A stretch of DNA of 64,000 bases from Catellatospora coxensis (lineage in GTDB: Bacteria > Actinomycetota > Actinomycetes > Mycobacteriales > Micromonosporaceae). The notes under the pieces were generated by a model. That model did no database searches, was not told the origin of the DNA, and saw only the letters and a list, made by a program, of their open reading frames with translations. Location: positions 1 through 64,000 of the forward strand of contig NZ_BONI01000042.1 in NCBI RefSeq assembly GCF_016862635.1. The letters are read 5' to 3'. The position numbers and the translations under genes are program-made. Positions 1-8,905 of the stretch are shown here, in pieces. Each line of letters begins with the position of its first letter. Position 1 is the stretch's first letter.

Positions 1-180
1 TAAGGGCATGGATAGGCGCGCAGTGAGACTCCATGGGCGCGGCTCCTTCGGCGGGCGACGGACGTAGCCGCAGACGCCGAGCGGTATGCGACTTTGCCGC
101 ACTCAGGGCAGACGACGGGCATGGCGATCCTCGGATGTCAGGGTGCGACCGGCCGGCATGGCGCCGGCCGGTCGGAAGCG

Positions 181-744
181 TCAGAGGGCCCAGTAGGCGG
201 CGGGCTTGTTCGAGTCGAGACCGATCCCGTCGATCTGAACGCGACCGCCGCTGATGGCGGCCTTCGGCACGTCGAAGACGATCTTCCCGGCGGTCTTCTG
301 GCCCGTGGCGAGGTCGACCGCGTGCAGCTCGGGCTTGAACCCAATGGTGAACGCCTGCTCGAAGACGGTGCCGTCGACGGCCACGAACTTAAAGTTGAAC
401 GGATTCGCATGGTAGGTGCCCTGCTTGCAGACAACTGTCACGTCCAGCGCCAGAAAGATGCCCTTCTCGGGCTTGCTGCCGAACGAGCCCGGCTCCTTGG
501 TGTGCTGCTTAGGGCCGGTGACGGCGACCTCGACTACCGTCTTGTCGCCCAGCAACTCGCTGGTGAGGGTGATGGTCTGGCCGACCTTGCCGATCGCCGT
601 GGTCGGCTCCGGCGCGGCCTCGACGTTCGTGCCCTCGCTGCCGGAGACCGCGGAGGAGGTGTCGCCGGCGCCCGCGCCGCAGGCCAGCATCGTCAGGGTG
701 GTGAGGGCGGCGGCGAATGCAACGGCGAAGTGCTTGCGATGCAT
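181..744 (-). CDS. Secreted lipoprotein with DUF4352-like Ig-fold domain
   Basis: The protein has 187 residues. It opens with a basic start (MHRKH), a hydrophobic stretch and a lipobox-like MLAC placing the lipidated cysteine at residue 22, followed by a low-complexity Gly/Ser/Thr/Pro linker. Residues 50-185 are beta-rich and resemble the DUF4352 family of extracellular Ig-like domains. The ATG at 744 was chosen over longer options because GAGAGGA lies about 10 nt upstream and the signal peptide then starts at residue 1. It is transcribed away from the methylase cassette. The lipoprotein call is firm; the domain assignment is inferred from the overall pattern, and no enzymatic role is evident. 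Confidence 0.75.
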   Translation of the reverse strand: MHRKHFAVAFAAALTTLTMLACGAGAGDTSSAVSGSEGTNVEAAPEPTTAIGKVGQTITLTSELLGDKTVVEVAVTGPKQHTKEPGSFGSKPEKGIFLALDVTVVCKQGTYHANPFNFKFVAVDGTVFEQAFTIGFKPELHAVDLATGQKTAGKIVFDVPKAAISGGRVQIDGIGLDSNKPAAYWAL

Positions 745-934
745 GGAAACGGGTCCTCTCGAAATTTGTGCGAAGGGGACGTTCGGAGTCGGTTGGTCCA
801 TTGACCGCAACGGGCCGAGGTGAACTCCTGGCCGATCGTGATGGTCACGTGGGGCGATCACAGAGACGGCTGTTTCATCGTTGCCCTGCTTCCGCTCGGT
901 GACGAGTGGCTACGCTAGAGCAGGCTGTGAAGTA

Positions 935-970
935 TGTCAACAGCATCTAGATGCGCAGTGTTTGTCAACA
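935..970. repeat. Paired TGTCAACA direct repeats in divergent promoter region
   Basis: TGTCAACA occurs at 935-942 and again at 963-970, 28 bp apart start to start. The second copy overlaps the -35 element of the methylase promoter. Such a pair would suit a repressor, possibly the HTH domain of the downstream methylase, but that link is inference. Confidence 0.4.
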
Positions 971-991
971 ATCATGAGCAGCTGTTAGCCT
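962..991 (+). promoter_or_regulatory. Putative promoter of the methylase-kinase-helicase cassette
   Basis: TTGTCA (962-967) and TAGCCT (986-991) are separated by 18 bp, a reasonable housekeeping-type promoter. The TAGGAGGG ribosome-binding site and ATG at 1015 lie just downstream. Confidence 0.5.
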
Positions 992-1014
992 GAGCCTCGA
1001 CCTAGGAGGGCCTG

Positions 1015-2784
1015 ATGGAGAGCACGGCAGAGGTCACCGCCGGCGACATTGCACGGCTCGCGGGCGTGGGTCGGGCCGCGGTGAGCAACTGGCGCAAGCG
1101 GTATGCCGACTTCCCGCAGCCCGTAGGCGGTACCACGGCCAGCCCGACGTTCCGGCTCGTTGAGGTCGAGAAATGGTTGACCTCCCATGATCGGATGCCT
1201 GAACAGTCCGGCGCAGAGCGGCTCTGGACTGCCTTGCAACATGGATCCGCTGATCCCGAACGCGATATCCCCGTGCTGGCTCGGGCGGTCATGAGTCCGC
1301 GGCGACCGAAAGCAGGCGGCGAACATCTCAAGGCGGCCTTGGCCGTCGCCGCCGAGATCGGCACCGAGGACGCTCTAGCCGCGCTTGTGGACCGATTCGT
1401 CGACATACGCGGCCGGCGTGGGTCTGTGGCCACTTCCGCCCAGGTTGCCGAACTGATTGCCGAAGTCGTCGAACCGGCGGGCAAGTCGGTGCTCGACCCT
1501 GCCTGCCGCACCGGTTCCCTGCTCGCCGCCGCCGCGACCCTTGGCGCTGCCCGACTGACAGGGCAGGACGGCGACCCGGACAACGTCACGATCGCCGGAG
1601 CCCGTCTTTTCCACTGCTCAGACGTCCGCGTCGATGTGCGTCCGGGCACGCTGCAGGAGGATGCGTTCCCAGACGCGGCCGCCGACGTGGTGATCAGCGA
1701 TCCGCCCGGCGGCGGAAACTGGGGCTACGACGAACTCGCCGGAGACCTCCGATGGGAGTATTCGCTTCCACCCCGCAACGAGGGTGAACTCGCCTGGGTG
1801 CAACACGCGCTCGCCCGACTACGTCCGGGCGGCCGGGCCGCGCTCCTGCTGCCACCCGGTGTCGCCGAACGTCCGGCAGGACGTCGTGTGCGCCGCGAGC
1901 TGCTGAGGCGAGGCGCGTTGCGCGCGGTCATCACCTTGCCCGCTGGCGCCACCGCGCCGTTTAACACACGTCTTCATCTGTGGATGCTACGCCGTCCGGA
2001 TCGGGATGATCGAGCGCGCGACGTGCTGCTGGTCGAGACCACCGGCGAGTGGGATGAAGCGGCGACGACGATCAAGGCTGCGGTTCGGGCACACGAGGCG
2101 GCCCGTCAGCTGCCCGAGGCCATGATCGGCCGGGCGGTCATCGTGGAGGCCGTCAAGCTGAGCAACGAGGACGTCGACCTGACGCCCGCCAGACACATTC
2201 CCGGCGGTCAGGCGTCACTCTCGGCGGATCTGATCCTGCAGCGTCGCGATGAGCTGGTTGATCTGCTCGGGAGACTCCCGGCGGTGGTGCCGCAAGCGGT
2301 CGCCGGCGACGGCGAGCCACCCGCCGCCGAGATAACCGTCAGCGAACTCGTCAAGAACGGCTTGGTGACGATCTTCACCGACCCCGAAATTCGCGTACGG
2401 ACGAATGACGTGCTGGTGCCCGCGATCGGTTCCCGGCCACGCATCGACGTGGCCGGTTCCGCAGATGACGGACGTGTTCTGGGCCCGCAGTGTTTCCTGC
2501 TCAGAATGAAGCTCGGCTACGTGGACCCCTGGTGCTTCGCGGGATTCATGGCCTCGGACGCGAACCTCCGACGGATCACGTCCATGGGCTCCATACCCCG
2601 CGTCGACGTCCGTAAGGCGCACATGCCGAGGCTGCCCTTGGAGCGGCAGGTCGAGTACGGCGAGAGGTTTCGCAGGTTGCGCGAGTTCGCAGACCTCCTC
2701 CGTCTGGCGGCCGCGACCGGCGAAGAGGTCACGCAAATGGTCGCCGAGGGTCTGGTGGCCGGGACGCTCAGGGGCGAATTATGA
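1015..2784 (+). CDS. HTH-containing N-6 adenine DNA methylase with S-like C-terminus
   Basis: The protein has 589 residues in three parts. Residues 7-60 form a helix-turn-helix (DIARLAGVGRAAVSNWRKR) with a short wing. Residues 140-400 are a type I HsdM-like methylase with SAM motif I VLDPACRTGSLL (159-170). Motif IV reads ISDPPGGG (227-234), so the aromatic residue expected after NPP or DPP is missing. Residues 415-589 resemble half of a type I specificity subunit. TAGGAGGG precedes the ATG. It is the first gene of a same-strand cassette with two kinases and a helicase, which suggests DNA modification or target recognition. The HTH may also autoregulate the promoter. The altered motif IV leaves catalysis uncertain. 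Confidence 0.85.
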   Translation: MESTAEVTAGDIARLAGVGRAAVSNWRKRYADFPQPVGGTTASPTFRLVEVEKWLTSHDRMPEQSGAERLWTALQHGSADPERDIPVLARAVMSPRRPKAGGEHLKAALAVAAEIGTEDALAALVDRFVDIRGRRGSVATSAQVAELIAEVVEPAGKSVLDPACRTGSLLAAAATLGAARLTGQDGDPDNVTIAGARLFHCSDVRVDVRPGTLQEDAFPDAAADVVISDPPGGGNWGYDELAGDLRWEYSLPPRNEGELAWVQHALARLRPGGRAALLLPPGVAERPAGRRVRRELLRRGALRAVITLPAGATAPFNTRLHLWMLRRPDRDDRARDVLLVETTGEWDEAATTIKAAVRAHEAARQLPEAMIGRAVIVEAVKLSNEDVDLTPARHIPGGQASLSADLILQRRDELVDLLGRLPAVVPQAVAGDGEPPAAEITVSELVKNGLVTIFTDPEIRVRTNDVLVPAIGSRPRIDVAGSADDGRVLGPQCFLLRMKLGYVDPWCFAGFMASDANLRRITSMGSIPRVDVRKAHMPRLPLERQVEYGERFRRLREFADLLRLAAATGEEVTQMVAEGLVAGTLRGEL

Positions 2785-2815
2785 GTGTTTCGTCGCTCAA
2801 CGGGGAAGGGCGCAG

Positions 2816-3913
2816 GTGGAGGAACTGACGTCGGACGACCCGCGCCGGGTCGGCCGAAACGGTGACTACGAGCTGCTGGCACGGCTTGGCAACGGAGGTA
2901 TGGGCCGGGTATACCTGGGCAGGTCGAGGACTGCCGAGCGGGTCGCCGTCAAGGTCATCCTGCCACACCTGGTCAGCGACCCCGACGTGCGGAAGCGGTT
3001 CGCGGCCGAGGTTGACAGCCTCAAACTGGCGCACGGCATCCGGGTGGCTCAGTACCGAGGTTCTGAGATCAACCAGCGGCAGCCGTGGCTTGCCGTCCAA
3101 TACGTGCCGGGCCGTACGCTGCGTCAGCATGTCGAGGACAGAGGCGTGCTGCGGGCGCGGGTCGTCGCCGCGCTCGGCGCGATGCTCGCCGAGGGTCTGC
3201 TGACCATCCACGGCGCAGGGCTGCTGCACCGCGACCTGAAACCGGCCAACATCATGCTCGGCCCCGACGGCCCCTGCATCATCGATCTCGGGCTGGCGGT
3301 GCTGCAGGAGAGCGACTCACACCTGACGCAGACCGGCTTCGCCGTCGGCACCGCCGCGTACATGCCGCCGGAGCAGGCATGCGGTGAGAAGAACCTGACT
3401 GCCGCCGTGGATGTCTACGCCCTCGGCGCGACCCTGCTCTACGCCGCGACGCGGCACAACCCCTACCCGCCGTCGCACGCCGTGGTGCTCGCCAAGCGGA
3501 TCACCGATCCGAACGACCACCCCGACCTGACCGGGCTGTCCGAGGAACTGCAGAGTGTCGTCGGCGCGATGCTCGCCTTCGACGCACAGGCGAGGCCCAC
3601 GGCGCAGGAGGTGTGCACCGAGCTGACCGACATCGCCACTGCCGGCGGCGTGGACTTCGAGGTGGTCCGCCACGAGCTTGCGACAACGACCTATGCGCCG
3701 CAGGCGGCGGTACCGAACCCGCCCACGGATCTCGAGGATCCGATCATCGATGTGGGCTGGTCACTGGGGCCGACCGAGCTGATCAGCGACCCGCCGCCGA
3801 CGAAACAAGAGGCCGCGAAGTCCGAGCCGAAGCCGGACCCGGCTCCTCGGGCGGACCTAACCGCGCTGGTGGCGCAGCTGCGCAGGCAGTACGCCCAGCG
3901 CCCGAACCCGTAG
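2816..3913 (+). CDS. Serine/threonine protein kinase (soluble)
   Basis: The protein has 365 residues with a Hanks-type kinase domain at about 18-275. Visible features are a Gly-rich loop GNGGMGRVY (25-33), the ATP lysine in VAVKV (K46), catalytic HRDLKPAN (138-145), DLG in place of DFG (157-159), and PPE in place of APE in the activation segment. The tail (280-365) is Pro-rich, acidic and polar, ending in a basic helix, with no membrane segment, so it should be cytosolic. The GTG at 2816 follows GGGAAGGG and lies 31 bp after the methylase stop. Its place between a DNA methylase and a helicase suggests phosphorylation of system components rather than envelope signalling. Confidence 0.85.
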   Translation: MEELTSDDPRRVGRNGDYELLARLGNGGMGRVYLGRSRTAERVAVKVILPHLVSDPDVRKRFAAEVDSLKLAHGIRVAQYRGSEINQRQPWLAVQYVPGRTLRQHVEDRGVLRARVVAALGAMLAEGLLTIHGAGLLHRDLKPANIMLGPDGPCIIDLGLAVLQESDSHLTQTGFAVGTAAYMPPEQACGEKNLTAAVDVYALGATLLYAATRHNPYPPSHAVVLAKRITDPNDHPDLTGLSEELQSVVGAMLAFDAQARPTAQEVCTELTDIATAGGVDFEVVRHELATTTYAPQAAVPNPPTDLEDPIIDVGWSLGPTELISDPPPTKQEAAKSEPKPDPAPRADLTALVAQLRRQYAQRPNP

Positions 3914-4034
3914 CGCGACTGTTCAGGTCGCCGACCGGGCATGGCGTACATGGCAGCCAGCTGATGGGCGCGTACCGCCGAGGAATGGGACGACATACGA
4001 GACCGCCGCGCTGATCGCGGCTTGGGGAGGACCG

Positions 4035-6185
4035 ATGAGCGCGGGTGCCACGCTGCGTACGCTGGTCAGTGCCGAGAAAGAGATCATGAAGCTGTCGCGC
4101 ACCGATAAGGGCGCGGTCTACGAGTTCCAGCACAAGTTCCGCCAGAACCCGAACAACCCGGGCCTGCACCTGAAACAGCTCAAGGGCGATCTGAAGCTAT
4201 GGTCGGCACGGGTCAGCGCCGACATCCGGGCCATCATGCTACACATCGCCGATCACGAATATCTGCTGATCGATGTCAAGTCGCGGCAGGCGGTCTACGA
4301 CGATCTCGACCGCTACAGCTACAAGGTCAACCGGATCACCGGCGGTATTGAGGTCATCGACCTGGAGCCCGTCGGCGACAGCATCATCGGGCGGCTCCTG
4401 CCGCCCGAGGCGGAGCCGCTGTTCGCGACGATTACCGATGCGCAGCTGCTGGAACTCGGCGTCGCCGAGCCGCTGCTCGCACACGTCAGAAGCGTGACCA
4501 ACGACGAGGAGCTGCTGGCTCTGCTGGAGTTGGCGCCCCAGCTGACGACCGACGTGCTGCTGGCGCTTTACGACGGCAAGAGCTACGACCAGGTGCGTGC
4601 GCAGGTGACTGACCCTGTCCGCGCCGAGGACCAGGTCGATCCCGACGACCTTCTCGCCGCGCTTACCCGACCGGCGACACAAGTCACCTCCGCCGACGAG
4701 GCGCTGCAGGCGATGCTCGGCGAGTCGTTCGACCGCTGGCAGATCTTCCTGCACCCGACCCAGCGGAGGCTGGTGGAGCGGCCCACCACCGGCGCCACCC
4801 AGGTCGGCGGCGGACCAGGCACCGGCAAGACCATTGTCGCATTGCACCGGGTGGCGCACCTGGCCGCGATGCTCAAGCCGGGCACGGACAAGCCGATCCT
4901 GCTGACCACGTTCAGTCGCAACCTCGCCGCCGACCTGCGGACCAGGCTCATCGCGCTCGGTGGGCAGGAACTGCTGGCGCGGGTCGACATCGTCAACATC
5001 GACAAGCTGGCCAACCAGGTCGTCACCGAATACAAGGCAGGCTACGGTAACCAGGTCGTTGATGACAATCAGGCGGTCGACCACTGGCGCACATTCCTGG
5101 CTGAGATCGGCGAGAAGAAGTGGGAAGCCGAATTCCTCAACGCCGAGTGGGTCCACGTCATCCTCGGTCAGGTCCTCAACTCGCGGAACGACTACTTCAC
5201 GGCGCGACGTCCGGCGCGCGGCCGTCCGATCGTCCGGGAGGAGCGCGACGAGATCTGGAGGCTGACCGAGCGGTTCACCGCCTGGCTGGACAAGCAACGC
5301 GTGTGGACGTGGCGGCAGATAGCAGCGGAGGCGGCCAGGCTGGAGATGGAGCGGGCCAAGCGGATCGAGGCCGGCGCCGATCCGACGGTGCGACACCGCT
5401 ACCGCCACGTCGTCGTCGACGAGGCGCAGGACCTCAGCGCTGCGCATTGGAAGATGCTGCGAGCAATGGTGGCCGTCGGCTCGGACGATATGTTCCTGGT
5501 CGGCGACACCCACCAGCGCATCTACGACAACCACGTGACGCTGTCCAACCTGGGCATCGACATCCGCGGCCGCTCGGCACGACTCACGCTGAGCTACCGC
5601 ACCACGCGCGAGATCCTCGCTGTGGCTCTGGAGATGATGACCGGCGAGGTGTACGACGATCTTGACGGGGGCGAAGACGGCCTGGCCGGTTATCGATCGC
5701 TGCTGCGTGGCGGGCGCCCCGTGTTCCAGGGAGCAGGCACGTGGGCGCAGGAGATGGCGATGATCGCGGCACAGCTGCGGGTCTGGGGCAACCCGGTGGA
5801 CGGTTCGGTCGCGATCTGCGTGCCCACCCGTGACCTCGTTGCCGAGGTGACGGCGAAGCTGCAGGACGACGGTGTGCAGGTGATCGAGATCGGGCCTGAC
5901 GGTCCCAATGGCGGCGAAGGCGTGCACGTCGGCACGATGCATCGTTTCAAGGGCCTCGAGTATCAACGCATGATCATCGCTGGTGTCGGCGACGGACTCG
6001 TGCCGCGACAGATGATTAATCAATACCGCGACGTGGAGCCGAAGCGATACCAGCGTGAGCGCCAGCGCGACCGGTCGCTGCTGTTTGTCGCCGCGACCCG
6101 GGCCCGCGACGAGCTCGCCGTGTTCTGGCACGGCACTCCCAGCCCGTTCCTGACCCACCGGCTGGTACGGCAACAGGCAGCGTGA
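4035..6185 (+). CDS. UvrD/Rep-type superfamily 1 helicase with RelE/ParE-like N-terminal domain
   Basis: The protein has 716 residues. Residues 10-95 look like a RelE/ParE/YoeB toxin fold: basic helices, then strands with LKLWSARVSADIRAIML and YLLIDV. The helicase core follows: Walker A GGGPGTGKT (about 257-265), DEAQD (about 460), motif III with LVGDTHQRIYD, an LSYRTT motif, TMHRFKGLEY (motif V) and FVAATRARDEL (motif VI). GGGGAGGACCG precedes the ATG. The stop overlaps a GTG of the next kinase (GTGA at 6182-6185), so the two genes are probably coupled. Helicase identity is firm. Whether the N-terminal domain keeps nuclease activity is unknown; it may only bind RNA or ribosomes. Confidence 0.9.
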   Translation: MSAGATLRTLVSAEKEIMKLSRTDKGAVYEFQHKFRQNPNNPGLHLKQLKGDLKLWSARVSADIRAIMLHIADHEYLLIDVKSRQAVYDDLDRYSYKVNRITGGIEVIDLEPVGDSIIGRLLPPEAEPLFATITDAQLLELGVAEPLLAHVRSVTNDEELLALLELAPQLTTDVLLALYDGKSYDQVRAQVTDPVRAEDQVDPDDLLAALTRPATQVTSADEALQAMLGESFDRWQIFLHPTQRRLVERPTTGATQVGGGPGTGKTIVALHRVAHLAAMLKPGTDKPILLTTFSRNLAADLRTRLIALGGQELLARVDIVNIDKLANQVVTEYKAGYGNQVVDDNQAVDHWRTFLAEIGEKKWEAEFLNAEWVHVILGQVLNSRNDYFTARRPARGRPIVREERDEIWRLTERFTAWLDKQRVWTWRQIAAEAARLEMERAKRIEAGADPTVRHRYRHVVVDEAQDLSAAHWKMLRAMVAVGSDDMFLVGDTHQRIYDNHVTLSNLGIDIRGRSARLTLSYRTTREILAVALEMMTGEVYDDLDGGEDGLAGYRSLLRGGRPVFQGAGTWAQEMAMIAAQLRVWGNPVDGSVAICVPTRDLVAEVTAKLQDDGVQVIEIGPDGPNGGEGVHVGTMHRFKGLEYQRMIIAGVGDGLVPRQMINQYRDVEPKRYQRERQRDRSLLFVAATRARDELAVFWHGTPSPFLTHRLVRQQAA

Positions 6186-6229
6186 CCCGGCACAATGGGC
6201 TCTGGTCCAACCACGGAACGGAGCCCATC

Positions 6230-7645
6230 GTGACCTCGCCCGCGCTTATCGCCGACCGCTACGAGCTGATCGACGATCCGTTCCGGGGCAGCATGGGCGA
6301 GGTCTTCCGGGCCTACGACACACGCCTTGACCGGGAGGTCGCCGTCAAGGTGATCCATCGCGACCTGCTCGGCGGCGACCTGGAAACCGAACTGGTGCGG
6401 CGTTTCCGGCGGGAGGCCCGGCTTACTGCGAAGGCGGCACACCCCGGGGTGCCCGAGATCTTCGATATCGGCGTCGACCAGAACCGCCACTACGTGGTGA
6501 TGGAGCTCGTCCAAGGCGCCACTTTGCGCGACCTGCTCAACGAGGTGCAGCCGCTGCCTGACGGCTGGGCGGCGTTCATCGCCGCGCAGATCAGTGCTGT
6601 GTTGGCCTGCACGCATGCCGTGGCGCTCATCCATCGTGACCTCAAGCCGGACAATGTCATGCTCTGCGTCGACGGAACGGTGAAGGTCATCGACTTCGGC
6701 GTGGCGATCCTGGCGGACATGAACCCGTCGTCGCGGTTGACGCCGCCCGGCGCGACGGCAGGCGACGCCCGTTACCAGGCCCCGGAGCGGTTCCTGGGTC
6801 TCGCGACGCCACAAAGCGACCTCTTCTCACTCGGCCGCGTAATCCAGGACATGCTCCGAGATGATCCTTCCGCGCCCGACGCACTTGTCGCATTGAGCGA
6901 GCAGTTGGTGCAGGTGTCACCTGAACAGCGGCCCGTGAACGCGACCGAGGTCTTCGGCAGGCTGAAGCCGTTGCTGGGTCGACTTGCCTCGCTTCCAGGG
7001 TTCGTCACTTCGGGCCGACCGGATGCCCTGCGGATGTACGACGAGACATTGCGGCTCCTGCCGGCCCCACTCGGCGAGCGATGCGCCCCAGTCCACGCCT
7101 CGTATGAGGTGTTGACACCGCGCCAAGCTCGTGCCCGTGCGGAGGTGTACGCGGCCGACGGAAGGTTCAACCTGGCCGTCCGCCTCCTTGACGATGCTAT
7201 CGCTGCAGCCGACCCCGCCGACCGCATCGTGACCGACCTGCGGCGCGACCTCGCAGCCGTGCTTGTCGACGCAGGCGATGCCAGGCGCGCGGTTGACGCC
7301 TGTGCGGTTGCGGTCAAGGCCCTCGCGGGCAGGGTCGCTCCGACCCACCCGGCGCTGTCGTCCCTGCGCCTGTCCATGGCACGTGGCCACGCTGTCCTGG
7401 GTGAGCTGCGCCAAGCTAGGGACGTGTACGAGTCGCTCATCGACGACTTCGTCACCGCAGGCGGGTCAACATCAGCCGAGCATGTTGTTGCGGTTTGCGA
7501 ACTCGCCGCTCTGTTGGCGATCCAAGGCGATGCTGGGCACGCCGAGGACCTACTGGTCAAGGTCCTTGATGTGCCGCCTGTGCCATCTTGCGTCGGTCGG
7601 GTGAGGGAGCTGCTGGCAGCCGTGCGACAAACCCGGCATCCGTGA
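6230..7645 (+). CDS. Serine/threonine protein kinase with C-terminal helical-repeat tail
   Basis: The protein has 471 residues. The kinase domain (about 10-270) carries GSMGEVFRAYD, lysine in VAVKV (K40), HRDLKPDN (135-142) and a full DFG (155-157). The C-terminal 200 residues are alpha-helical and TPR-like, with a repeated pattern around tracked age or order terms (GDARRAV, GELRQARDVYE, GDAGHAEDLL). No membrane span is present. GTG at 6230 is preferred because ACGGAGC lies upstream; the GTG at 6182 overlapping the helicase stop is an alternative adding 16 residues. It closes the four-gene cassette. Unlike the first kinase, all catalytic motifs are canonical. Confidence 0.85.
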   Translation: MTSPALIADRYELIDDPFRGSMGEVFRAYDTRLDREVAVKVIHRDLLGGDLETELVRRFRREARLTAKAAHPGVPEIFDIGVDQNRHYVVMELVQGATLRDLLNEVQPLPDGWAAFIAAQISAVLACTHAVALIHRDLKPDNVMLCVDGTVKVIDFGVAILADMNPSSRLTPPGATAGDARYQAPERFLGLATPQSDLFSLGRVIQDMLRDDPSAPDALVALSEQLVQVSPEQRPVNATEVFGRLKPLLGRLASLPGFVTSGRPDALRMYDETLRLLPAPLGERCAPVHASYEVLTPRQARARAEVYAADGRFNLAVRLLDDAIAAADPADRIVTDLRRDLAAVLVDAGDARRAVDACAVAVKALAGRVAPTHPALSSLRLSMARGHAVLGELRQARDVYESLIDDFVTAGGSTSAEHVVAVCELAALLAIQGDAGHAEDLLVKVLDVPPVPSCVGRVRELLAAVRQTRHP

Positions 7646-7760
7646 ACACCAAGCCGCTCAAGGCTGGTGCGTCAGGGCCTGGTCCGGTGATGTGCGAGAC
7701 GCCTCCAGGGCTCCCCGCGCACACGGGGTGATCGCTCGGCCGTCAGGCTACATTCGATGT

Positions 7761-8609
7761 ATGGATGACGGCTTGGACCCGCTTGCCCGCACAGCGCTGT
7801 GGACGGCGTCGATGCGAGCGCGCGAACATGCCCGCTCGGACCGGCTCTTCGACGAGCCGCTGGCTAACCTGCTGGCCACCGAGGACGGCCCGAAGATCAT
7901 GCGTGGCTTCGAAGGTGAGGTGCAGCGCGGCGTCGAGGACCCCGCGCTGGCCGTGCGGACCCGGTTCTTCGACGATGCGATGATCGACGCCGCGCGCAGC
8001 GGGGTGCGGCAGTTCGTCCTGGTAGCGGCCGGCATGGACACTCGTGGGTATCGGCTGGCGTGGCCGGAGTCGACGGTGCTGTTCGAGCTGGACCGGCCGG
8101 CGCTGCTGGAGCTGAAGGCGTCACTGCTCGCCGACGCAGCCGCGACGCCCGCCTGCACCATCCGGCCGTTAGGCGTCGACCTACTCGGCGACTGGACAAC
8201 GCCGTTGGCCGCGGCCGGATTCCGTCATTCGGAGCCGACGCTTTGGCTGGTCGAAGGCCTGTTCTACTTCCTGTCTGCTCATGAACGCGACACCCTCCTC
8301 AAGGAGATCACGACCCTGTCCGCGACCGCCAGCCGCCTCCTCGCCGACTACGTCACCCAGACGTCTCTGGACGGCACCGGGATGCAGGTATGGCGGGAGA
8401 AGATGGCTGCCAGCGGGCACCCGTGGAAGTCCGGCTGTGACGATCCAGAGGGCCTGCTGGACGCGCAGGGCTGGCGTGCTCGCGTGTCGGCATACGGTTC
8501 GCCGGAGGCCGACTACGGCCGCTGGGCGCACGCGGTGATCGAGCCGGGGGTGACGGCTACCCGCGGCCGTTATCTGATCAGCGCCGTTCTCGACGGCTCA
8601 GCGGTGTAG
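7761..8609 (+). CDS. SAM-dependent methyltransferase, leucine carboxyl methyltransferase-like (TIGR00027 type)
   Basis: The protein has 282 residues. The N-terminus (DPLARTALWTASMRARE) and the SAM-binding stretch QFVLVAAGMDTRGYRL followed by VLFELDRPALLELK are hallmarks of the large actinobacterial family that also contains many mycobacterial paralogues. LWLVEGLFYFL and the acidic post-motif region also fit. The start at ATG 7761 matches the usual family N-terminus. The physiological substrate is not known for most members; O-methylation of a small molecule is expected. Its 3' end overlaps the convergent YCII gene by 12 bp. It is not clearly part of the kinase-helicase cassette, from which a 115-bp gap separates it. 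Confidence 0.85.
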   Translation: MDDGLDPLARTALWTASMRAREHARSDRLFDEPLANLLATEDGPKIMRGFEGEVQRGVEDPALAVRTRFFDDAMIDAARSGVRQFVLVAAGMDTRGYRLAWPESTVLFELDRPALLELKASLLADAAATPACTIRPLGVDLLGDWTTPLAAAGFRHSEPTLWLVEGLFYFLSAHERDTLLKEITTLSATASRLLADYVTQTSLDGTGMQVWREKMAASGHPWKSGCDDPEGLLDAQGWRARVSAYGSPEADYGRWAHAVIEPGVTATRGRYLISAVLDGSAV

Positions 8610-8903
8610 CCCGACGAACGACGGTCCGACCCGGAACGGCTGAATGTCGATCTCGCGCCACACGTCACCTAGAACGTACGGCTCGATCTTCAACCAAGCA
8701 CCGACGTCCTCGCGGCTCGGGAAGTCGAGGACGAGGACGGAGCCGGTCATCTGTCCGGCCTCGTCGAGCATGGCACCGCCGTAGAGCATGTTGCCGCTGG
8801 CGACGAGCTGGTCGCCGAGCGCGATGTGGGCATCTCTGGCGGCCAGTCGCCGTGCCAGCGCGCCGTCGTCCTTGCCGTCGTGGGCGATCAGCAGGAACTG
8901 CAT
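8598..8903 (-). CDS. YCII-related domain protein
   Basis: The protein has 101 residues with the YciI ferredoxin-like alpha/beta fold: MQFLLIAHDGKD at the N-terminus, RDAHIALGDQLVASG, and a closing beta strand with VLVLDFPSREDVGAWLK and VLGDVWREIDIQPF. AAGAGGAGACCTGACC precedes the ATG at 8903. Only 2 bp separate it from the stop of the pentapeptide-repeat gene, so it is probably the last gene of the carbamoyltransferase-nSTAND operon. YCII proteins are small putative dehydratase-like or binding proteins; its role in this operon is not evident. Confidence 0.85.
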   Translation of the reverse strand: MQFLLIAHDGKDDGALARRLAARDAHIALGDQLVASGNMLYGGAMLDEAGQMTGSVLVLDFPSREDVGAWLKIEPYVLGDVWREIDIQPFRVGPSFVGLHR

Positions 8904-8905
8904 GG

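Noticed and set aside
4239-6173. 644-codon open frame on the minus strand
   Set aside because: It lies wholly opposite the helicase gene, whose motifs are complete; the antisense product is His/Val/Arg-rich without domain character. Such shadows are common in high-GC DNA.
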